Shown here in pieces: positions 25,531 through 35,600 of a stretch of DNA of 64,000 nucleotides. The notes beneath the pieces are model-generated. The model saw only the letters and a list, made by a program, of their open reading frames with translations. It did no database searches and was not told where the DNA came from. Source of the stretch: Incurvaria masculella (lineage: Eukaryota; Arthropoda; Insecta; Lepidoptera; Incurvariidae); NCBI GenBank assembly GCA_946894095.1, contig OX335644.1, positions 25,525,595 through 25,589,594 of the forward strand, read 5' to 3'. The position numbers and the translations under genes were made by a program. The stretch's first letter is position 1, and each line of letters begins with the position of its first letter.

Positions 25531-25790
25531 TTTTAGGGTTCCAAAACCAAAGGGAGCCAACGGAACCCTTTTACTAAGCCTCCGCTGTCCGTCCGTCCGT
25601 CCGGCCGTCTATCACAGGGCTGTATCTCATGAACCGTAATACGGTAGGCAGCTGAAAGTTTCACAGATTTTAAATTAATATTGCCGCTAACAAATAGGTA
25701 AAATACAAAAATAATAAAAAATGAAAGAGGGACGTGATTTTTTGTGTGCGAGTCCGGCATGCACTTGGCCGGTTTTTCATAAATTAAATA
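25531..25790 (+). mobile_element. (GTCY)n MITE, third in a head-to-tail row
   Basis: It starts TTAGGGTTCCAAAACCAAAGG directly after the previous copy and ends GCACTTGGCCGGTTTTTC. Three copies thus stand in tandem from 23866 to 25790. Confidence 0.75.
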
Positions 25791-26023
25791 TCCCATTGAT
25801 CAGTACAATTTACAAAGCCTTGGTTTACTAGCGATGAGAATGTTGTACACTATAATGTAGTAAGGTAATGGCAATTGTCAATGTCAAAGTCGAATGACAT
25901 AATTTTTTAGGTTATTTCTTCTGTTCGCAGCTGTAGTAGGAAAATAGCAATAAAAGCCGGGTAGAATTCAGCAGTGTTAAACACCTCTGATATTCGAACG
26001 AAACTACTGAAACAGACCCCAAA

Positions 26024-26674
26024 ATGAACATAACCCGGTGCCTGTGCCCGCTGCAATCACGGGTGCGCTCCCGTGAGATTCTGCGCAAATTATCGACCAC
26101 CGCACGTCTTCTCGAGGCCTCAGCCTCCTCGCAGCCTCAGGTCCAACAAGAGAAGTTCGACTTTGAAGACCTCAAGGTTTTGGAGCGAGTGGAGCGTCGC
26201 AAAGCCCAGATACCTCCATTCATGAAAAATGCATTCATATCTATATTCAATCGCGAATTACTCGCCTACCCGGAGATTTTGAACAAGGAGGAATTCGATG
26301 CGCTCGCATCGCGAGTCAAAACTCTCGAAGACATCCTGAATAATCCAGAGACATCTGAGAGCGAAAAAGAAAACTCCATCAAACAGACCAAAATCTTCGG
26401 AGCGCCAATAAGGCTTACTAAAGGAGGCCTCGCTTTGATCGCGACCGAGCGTCTGCGCTATCTGGAGACTCTCTCGGAGAATATGACGCTCGCCAGGCAG
26501 ATCAGTGACCATTGGGTGGCCATCGGGGCACTGAAAATAGGGTTGCCAGAAGAAGAACTCGATAAGATCACCCCTGACTTGCTTGACGGGGAGACCTGTG
26601 TCACGTTATGCACTAATGAAAGAATATCTACTCGGATCCTCCAGCCCGATTTCAGAACTTCGGCAACATTGCAG
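26024..26674 (+). CDS. ACAD-like exon 1 (targeting peptide, N-terminal domain)
   Basis: 217 codons from MNITRCLCPLQSRVRSREIL to FRTSATLQ, donor CAG|GTTATT. It has the presequence, ERRKAQIPPFMKNAFISIF, GGLALIATERLRYLETLSEN (helix near the FAD site) and DLLDGETCVTLCTNE. Confidence 0.88.
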
Positions 26675-29600
26675 GTTATTATGTCAACCTGCATGCAAAC
26701 AATAAATTTTGTCTTTTAATTCTTGTCTATACCGTATCTAGTTAAATGTCAACTGTTACGAAAAGATAAACAGCAAAGATAGTTTCACGGACAAGCCCCC
26801 TCCTTTAATTGAGCAAAACTACATTGGACTTACTGGACGTGTGCAAGTCGGACTCGCACGCGAATCAAACAAGATTTAACACGAAAAATCACGTTTTTTG
26901 TATGTATTACTTACTTTTATGTATTACTGCATGATTCCTATGATGTCAATAATTTCAAAACAATGTACGCATTAAACACTAATGAAAGGCTACGCGGTCA
27001 CTCGCTTAAGATAAATCGCACCCAAGCATCAACAAATCCTCGAAAACATTTGCTTACAAACCGAGTTGTGGATAATTGGAACGGCCTACCTGAGGAAATA
27101 ATAAGTGCATCGTCAGTAAATGTTTTCAAAAACAAACTGGATCTTTACTTAAAATAAAAAAAGTGCTTAAAAACAAAAGTGCAAGTGCATAAAAAGAAGT
27201 GCACGCATCAGCATGATGCTGCTAGTGCATTACAATATAATAGTAATAATAATAATAATAATATTCTTATTATTTTTAAATGTTACCTATTTGTTGTTAT
27301 AGCGGAAAAATAAATACACACTCTGTGAAAATTTCAGCTGCCTATCTATTACGGTTCATGAGATACAGCCCTGTGACAGATAGACGGACGGACGGACCGA
27401 GGAACGGACGGACAGCGGAGGTATAGTAATAGGGTTCCGTTGGGACCCTTTGGGTATGGAACCCTAAAAACTAGTAAATTGTGTCATTCCTGCTTCAAAC
27501 ATATCTCATAACCATGCAATTATTTTCATTTATCTTTTTACAATTGATTTTTACGATCCAGATGCAAAAACAGAAAAAAGCAACCCTTATCGGTTTGGTG
27601 TCTGTCAGTCACACGCATTTTGTTGCGAAATGTTCTCGTATTTACGGTTATTTGAAAATTTGGAAAAAAATTACTTGATCGGTTTTAGGGTCCCGTTGCA
27701 AAAAGCTAAAAAAGGGCTGGGTCTAATGTCTGCTCGTCACACGCATTTTTTCCTGAAATTATCTGCTATGAAGGGTTGTTGAAAAAAATAACCAAAATAC
27801 GTTCACTTATGTAGTGTTGCTAACATAGTCTATCGTGAATGTAACTCGATTAAAAGTAAATGCGACACATCCTATACATCCAGGTCAACGATGAGTGGTA
27901 CGTCCAAGGCGAAAAGCTCTGCCAACACTCGGATGGGTACAAGCTCGTGCTGTGCGCGGTCGAGGAGACGCGGCTCAAGGCCCTGCTGGTGCACCCGGGC
28001 GCGCGCGGAGTTTCCCAGGACGGGCAGTACGTCACATTCGACGGCACACCAGGTCGGTATGAGAAAAACAGTTAAAACAACAGGTTTTAAATTGAAAAGT
28101 TGATGTTGAGAAAACTATCCAGCAAATTATCTGGCCAGTTTTTCTTCGCTGTGATTATTGAAAGAGTGCAGACCACTCCACGAGATGTCCTATCTGGTGC
28201 GCCTACTATGAGACCCGCTGTCTTAATTTTCTAAAACTACCAACCCAACTTAAATGTACATGCGACCCGCAAACATAGTCACAGACGTTTTGGAGAGGCT
28301 GTGTACATGGGAACTGACTTTCAGGAGCACATACACGCGCATGGTCATGGTTGGACTGTGTGATATATGCACACTTTGTCGGTATAGTCGCGATAAAGAG
28401 CACTTGCCACTTTTCCTTGATTCTCTTCTGTGATTACAATTCATTTCATGTATTCAAAAAAATTTGGTAGTCAAACAACACTTAGTTATGTCACAAAGAT
28501 CCGCAGATTCGATCAACCCAGCAAAGAAGAACCTGTAAAGAAACTTTACGGTCTTACATAACATATTCTGCCATCCACAATTATGAAATACACACTTAGA
28601 TCTAAATGATACTGCCAAACAATTCCTTGGCAGAACAGATTAAGGCAAAGAACCAAGAACAATAGAAACATCAACCCTCAGTTTAAACGATCATCTGATT
28701 GCAGCGACGGCGCTCACCGACATCAGCGAGGCGCAGCTCTCGTCGGCGCTGGCGCTCTCGCGGCTCGACACGGCCGCGCTCGCGTACGGCGCGCTGCGGC
28801 GGCTCGCGCTGCGCACGGTGGAGCACGTGCGCGGCAAGTTCGTCTCGGGGCAGCCGCTCGGCGACCTGCCGCTCGTCAGAATCAAAGTGTGTATATCCCT
28901 GCCTAATTTCAGTCTTAAGTCAGTAGTTTGTGTTCAGTCTTAGCAAAAACCCTCAACTATGGAGTCATAGCTGGAAGCTGTACACAAAAGAGCACACGAC
29001 AATTTTTTCTTATTTTGATTAAGGTTCATTAACAGCGTAATACGCATGTTATGACAGCAATTACAACTTCAAAATCTATGACAAGCGAACAGCCTTAACA
29101 TAATGAACGACATGCATCAGAAAATAAAAGTTCATTAATTGACAGTGGGTGTTCTCAATGATGAAACGTTACATAAGTAACACAGATACACAAAATAATA
29201 AATTAAAAAATAAAAAGCATGTGAAACATGGGAAAAAAGTAAATAAGTTGCTTAAGGTGGACCATCTCGCTCATCTCCCAATACAAAAAGGGAAAGAAGA
29301 TCACGCCCATATTTCTTGTCAGAGATCAAAAATTTTGCTCAAAATAGCTTTATTTGATGGAACTAGATGTCTGATGACCATTGGCATTGTAAAATTGTGT
29401 TTGTTTTCTAAGTTATAAGGTCCGAAAGTTCGAATTTTTCGGGTATACAATAACTTTGGAGGTGGATTACGCAATGATAAAGTAAGAACATCGTAAAAAG
29501 ATTAGTCATCAGACATAGCTTATTTAATCAAGATTTATGATCTATTTGGTTTTTGTTAGATTTTTGCCTACAGCGGTCGTGGTTTACTTTTAGCTATAAG

Positions 29601-32600
29601 TCGTTTTGAAATTAAAATTTTCGTAAATCTTACCAAATCATACACTATGCACATTGTCTTTTTTGTAGACATGTTGCATCTTCCTCATCACGGAGCCTGT
29701 CTTATTCTTTAAAACAGAGAAGGTCCCAGAGCGCAACAGCACGGTTTTGTACCGTGCCCGCGAATGAGTTGGTCCCGTCGGGAAGGGCTACCTTAAGGTG
29801 GCCCAACACAAAATCATTCTCTTGCACTCTGGAACTCTGGCACTCTTGCACTCTCTGTTTTCAAGAAAACGACTGTCCAGGACGATGCATCACGGACGAT
29901 CAGTGATGACGACGATGCAACACGTCCATAAAGCAAGCAATGCGCATAGTATTTGATTTTGTTAGATTTACACACAGACACAGCCCTTTGTAGGAATTAT
30001 CTGTCTGTTCTAAATTTTCTATGATAGGCTTGCTCCGTGAAAAATGCATCCCTTATTCCTTCCATCCAATCTATGTCAATGTCAGCCTCAATGGCCCAGT
30101 GGCGCGACACTTCGGCGATCGCTCTACGAAGTTAAGCAACGCTGGGTCCGGTCTGGTCTTGGATGGGTGACCATTCGACCGTTGAGAGAGGCTGGCCGTG
30201 GTTCGGATTCCACGTTAAAACTGTAGGTCCCCTTCCTTACTTACTAGGTGGTAGGGTTTATCCCGCCCGTGTTGGTACCATCGCATTGGATGAACGATGG
30301 TCGAAGCGGCAATTAAAGTTGTCCGTGTTTTCCATCCAGTTCAATGTAGCCGTGTAATATAAGGAAGGTCCTGGCATGGCACCTAGTTCCCATGTGGTGT
30401 GTTGGGCTAATACCATAACAGAAGGTGTGGTATTAGCTATCCATGTCCAGACACATAAAAAAAAATGTCATATCCTAAATGCACCGCTGAAAATCGGAGT
30501 ACCCTTTCAAAACTTTTAATTGGGGCACAGTCACTTACTCTTGTATACTTTTATTCATTTACCTGTTGTTGTATTGTCTGTGTCCTGTAAGATTGCCAAA
30601 TAAAATAAAATAAAAAATTAAAAAAAAGACTTACGGTGGCCCTTCCCTGCGGACTAACTCATTCGCGGGCACGGTACAAAACCGCTGTGGTAACAGTTAT
30701 TGAGCTCTGGGACCTTATCTGTTTCAAACACAGGCTCTGTGATGAGGAGGATGCCACATGTCCACCATGCAGACAATGCGCATAGTGTTTTATTTGGTAA
30801 GATTTACGAAAATTTTAATTACAAAACGACATATAGCCAAATGTCAACCACGACCGCTGTTGTCAAAAATCTAACAAAAACCAAATTGATTATAAGTCTT
30901 CATGGAACAAGTTATGTCTGACGACTAATCTTTTTAAGATGTCTTTATTTTATTGTTGAGTAATCCACCTCCAAAGTTATTGTATTAAACGCGCGAAAAA
31001 TTCGAACTTTCGGACCTAATTATTATTATTTATTATTATTATATTGTAATGCACTAGCAGCATTATGCTGATGCATGCACTTCTTTTTATGCACTTGCAC
31101 TTTTGTTTTTAAGCACTTGCACTTATTTATTTATTGTCTTGTGTTTTTTTTTATATATATTTTTTATTCTAAGTAAAGGTTCAGTTTGTTTTTTAAAACA
31201 TTTACTGACGATGCACTTATTATTTCCTCGGGTAGGCCGTTCCAATTATCCACAACTCGGTTTGTTAGGAAATGTTTTCGAGGATTTGTTGATGCGATTT
31301 AGCTTTAGCGAGTGACTTTCGTTAGTGTTAAATGTGTACATTGTTTTTAAATTATTGACATCATAGGAATCATGCAGTATTTTATATGTTTCGATAAGAT
31401 CCCCACGCTGTCTGCGTTTTTCCAGTGTTGTGAGGCCTAATAGCCTTAGTCGGTCCTCATAATGTTTGTCTTAGAAACCAAACACAATTTTGGGGGAAAC
31501 AAAATGGGGACTTGAGCGGGAAGGCCCACCTTAACACAGAGCACTGCATAAGTTTGCGGAGGCTTGATCACACCAATCTCGCTTTGTCGACAGGTTTCCG
31601 AGGCACTGCTGACCGCGTACACTGCAGAGAGCATGGCTTACTTCACGGCGGGACTCCTGGATGGATACGAGAACCCCGACGCGGACCTGGAAGTTGCGAT
31701 GTGCAGGTGAGGACTCAGTTGAAACAATTTCGTCTGCATGAAGCATCAAGCAAGGAAAGACGAGTGCGGCAGCGTAACCATCTTTTAGTTATAATATATG
31801 TACTAACGGTAGCGTTGCGGTCACTTCGCTTACAAGCGTTGCGGTCACTTCGCTTACAAATTCGCTCACTCCTGAGCGAGTTTCAACAACACTTAGGACG
31901 CCATTTAATGCAATGAACATTCGATTTTGCACGTTCCAAATTTGTAAGTTAACTAACTACCATCAGTGCGTGATCACTAATTTGATACACTGCGACACTG
32001 TTGTCAGGGCGTATGTGACGCTGCGTGTGGTGGAGTGCGCGCTGCGACTCCTGAGCGTGGTGGGGCTCGAGGGGCTGGAGGGCGAGTGGGCGCAGGCGCT
32101 GCATGAGCTCCGGGCGCTGCAGATGAAGAACGAGCAGATGGATCCGCTCAATATATTTATCGGTCAGTGCGTCGGGATGTTTTTGATATGAAATGGAAAA
32201 TATGGTTAAAATCTTTACTTCTGTATCCGACTGAAATAACCCATTGTCTACATTTAAAAAACCAGCCAAATGCGAGTCGGACTCGCACACGAAGGGTTCC
32301 GTACCATCTTACAAAATTTAAGACCAAACAATCACTTTATTTGTATGGGGGCCCCCTTAATTTTTATAATTTTTTAATTTTACCTATTTGTTGTTATAGT
32401 GGCAAAATAAATACATAATCTGTGAAAATTATAGCTGCGAACCTATTACGGTTCATGAGATACAGCCCTGTGACAGACGGACGGACGGACGGATGAACGG
32501 ACAGCGGAGGCTTAGTAATAGGGTTCCGTTAGCACCCTTTGGGTACGGAACCCTAAAAAAGAGGTGCAATGAAATGATTTCAATTTTACTGTTACCTTCG

Positions 32601-35600
32601 GCTGTACACTGAGTTGTGTCAATCAGATCCTCAGATTCAGTCCCTTTAACCTAACCTAACCTAACTTCTTCGATATTGGTTCGGTAGCACCTAGAGGTTG
32701 TGGTTATGCTAATATACCTACGCACATACCGGAAGCAAGCATCGAAATGCAGTATGCTACGGTTGCTACACCCAAATGTAAGCTGGCATAAGGTCCAACA
32801 CTGCTTAACCATCGCGATAATGCCGGCAATGTTCAGACAACACTCGCAAACCGTGTTGTGGAAGTCTCGAACTGCCGGAGCAAGTCATAAGTGCTAGCTC
32901 AGTGTCAAACACACAGTCAAAAACAATTTCGACAATCATGTAAAAAATATTACAAGAAACAATTCTTATTTTGAACACTTAATAAATAAATAAAAAATTA
33001 CAATATGCACTCAATCAGTGAAGTACACGCATCAGCTTGCAGCTGCTAGTGTATAAAATAATAATACAATATATTAATCATAATAATATCTCCCTTGGTT
33101 TCTTCGCTTCTAAACCACGCTACCGCAGCTAGTATCACAATAAAATTACAGAAGATGGTTTTAAAGTTTGAGCCGAAAGATCCTTGATCCATGATTTTTC
33201 CAACAGCTCTGACTGGACTTCAACACGCCGGAAAAACGATGGCGGAAGATGTAAAACAGATGAGGAACCCGCTGTTCCACCCCGGCTTCATCTTCAAGAA
33301 GATCTTCGCCGATAGGCACCAGGTAAGCACCACTACATCCGTCATCCATAAAGAGAGTCATTACCCTATTAATTCCCTATACTACGGGTGATAACTGTTT
33401 ACATAATCTTAATGTTTTACTAGGTTTTGAAATTTTTGATTCTAAAATATATTGTCAAAATCTATATCTGTATGTTTAATTTTTTTAATGAGTATACCTT
33501 TTGGATTGGAATATATTGGTTAAATAACATTGGAAAATAATTGTCTTTTTTTTACCTTCATTTTAGGTTTTTTTACTGAAAAATACAAATATTAAAAAAA
33601 AACTTACAGACATAGAATGAGGCTTCTCAAGTAATTTTTATGAAAATCTGTCAACTTTTAGGTATAAGGAACCGTTAGGGCCTGGAATACGATTTTGCTA
33701 GTTGAATGGCAGGCCCTGTGCAAAATTGTGCCTTGGCCAATGGACAAAGAACGCATTTTCTTCGTTTTACGCGGCCTTACTATGCCTTACCCGACGGTAC
33801 TAATTTCACAATACGCACGGCACAAAATCAGTTTCGTGTCACTGCTTTACGATTTGCAATTGTAAAAATGCACTTCTCGCGTGCAGGCCGCCGACAACCC
33901 CAAGATGACGCTGCACCTGGAGGAGAACGTGCACCCGTCGCTGCGGCAGCCGGCGCAGCACCTCGAGTACTGCGTGCTGCGCCTGCGCTACGCCTGCGAG
34001 CTCGCGCTCGGCCGTCACGGCGCGGAGCTCTACACCCAGCACCCGTGAGTTGAGACCGTCCGTCCGTCGGCCATAGGCGCCCGGCGGAGGGTCGGGACTG
34101 AAAGACACCTCCGGCATAATTTAATGAAGACCCAGACGGTTCACTAATAGGTCAATGCCGAGGGGCAAACAATAGATGGCGCAACTGCATGGATCCACGT
34201 TTACGGCTATGGAAACAGGATGGCGCCACTTTCGTACCTATAACTTGGGAAATTGCCAATAGATGGCGCTGTTCAAAAAAAACATAATACATTTTATTTG
34301 TCCAGTCAAATTTCAATACAATTTTATTCAAAGTTGGAAAATATACAATTAGAATCGATACACACATTTTTTTGATTCTGTGACGTTCTTTCGTATTTTC
34401 TACGTGTCATTAGAACTCGAGAAAATCAGTATTAACCAAATTCATAATAGAACTCACTCGCCCAAGCAATGGTTTTTGTACTTGTATGGAGCTAAAACTC
34501 GTACAAGCAATACTTCATTGATTGTAACATAGTGCAGGCAGTAAAATCACAACGGGACCATTTCAGAGGACCTGAAATGGGAACAACACATAGTGGAAGT
34601 TGTAAGTGCGAAACTATTTCTCAGGTTCTACAAAATGTATGTCCGTCCCCTCCTAGAGTACTCTTTCCAGATTTGGAATCCGTACTTCAGGAGGGACATT
34701 GACCTCCTGGAGAAAGTGCAAAGACGGGCTACCAAAATGGTTCCAGCCCCGAGAAATAAGTCCTATGAAGATCGTCTTGAAGCACTCGGTTTTACAACAC
34801 TTGAAGAAAGAAGAAAGATAGGAGACCTCATTGAAACTTTTAAAATACTTAATGCCCGCTATCAGCTTCAAGGTCCTTGCTTGTGGTGACGCTTGGTTCG
34901 GGTCACCTCTTCCCCTAAAATATGGTTGAGAGAGGCGATGGCTGGACCCGGCGTGATGCTCGTGAACGGGTGCTGCTTGTGGGGACTGGCCTGCTCCAAC
35001 TGGCAAAATGTTAGATGACGGACATGACTTTGCAAAATAAACCGATATTTGTCATGAACTGTTGCATACGGCGTGAATGGTAGATTTTTGTGAATTAATA
35101 TTAATTTAATGTATTGACATAAACGCGTACCAATAACCTGTATCTCTGTAAGCAGTGGCAAACTAACTTGTAAACTTAGACTAAGTGGACGTTGAAAAAA
35201 AATCAGCGAAGTTTCTTGCCAGTTCTTCTACGCCGTGAATGCTGAACTGGCTAATGGATGATAAAATATGACAAATCCGAGTGCAGTGTGCTGCCTGTGG
35301 ATGATGAATAAACAATAAACAATTATGAGCTTAAGGTGGCCCAACCCGGCGGCCTCAACTCATTTGCGGGCACGGTACAAAACCGTGCTGTTGCGCTCTG
35401 GGACCTTCTCTGTTTCTAAGAATAAGACAGGCTCCGTGATGAGGAAGATGCAACCTGTCCACAAAAAAGACAATATGCATAGTGTATGATTTGGTAAGAT
35501 TTATGAAAATTTTAATTTCAAAACGACTTTTAGCTAAAAGTAAACCACGACCGCTGTAGTCAAAAATCTAACAAAAACCAAATAGATTATAAATCTTCAT

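Noticed and set aside
28699..28926. Arg/Ser-rich open frame over ACAD-like exon 3
   Set aside because: Out-of-frame shadow of a GC-rich exon; the correct frame joins its neighbours in phase.
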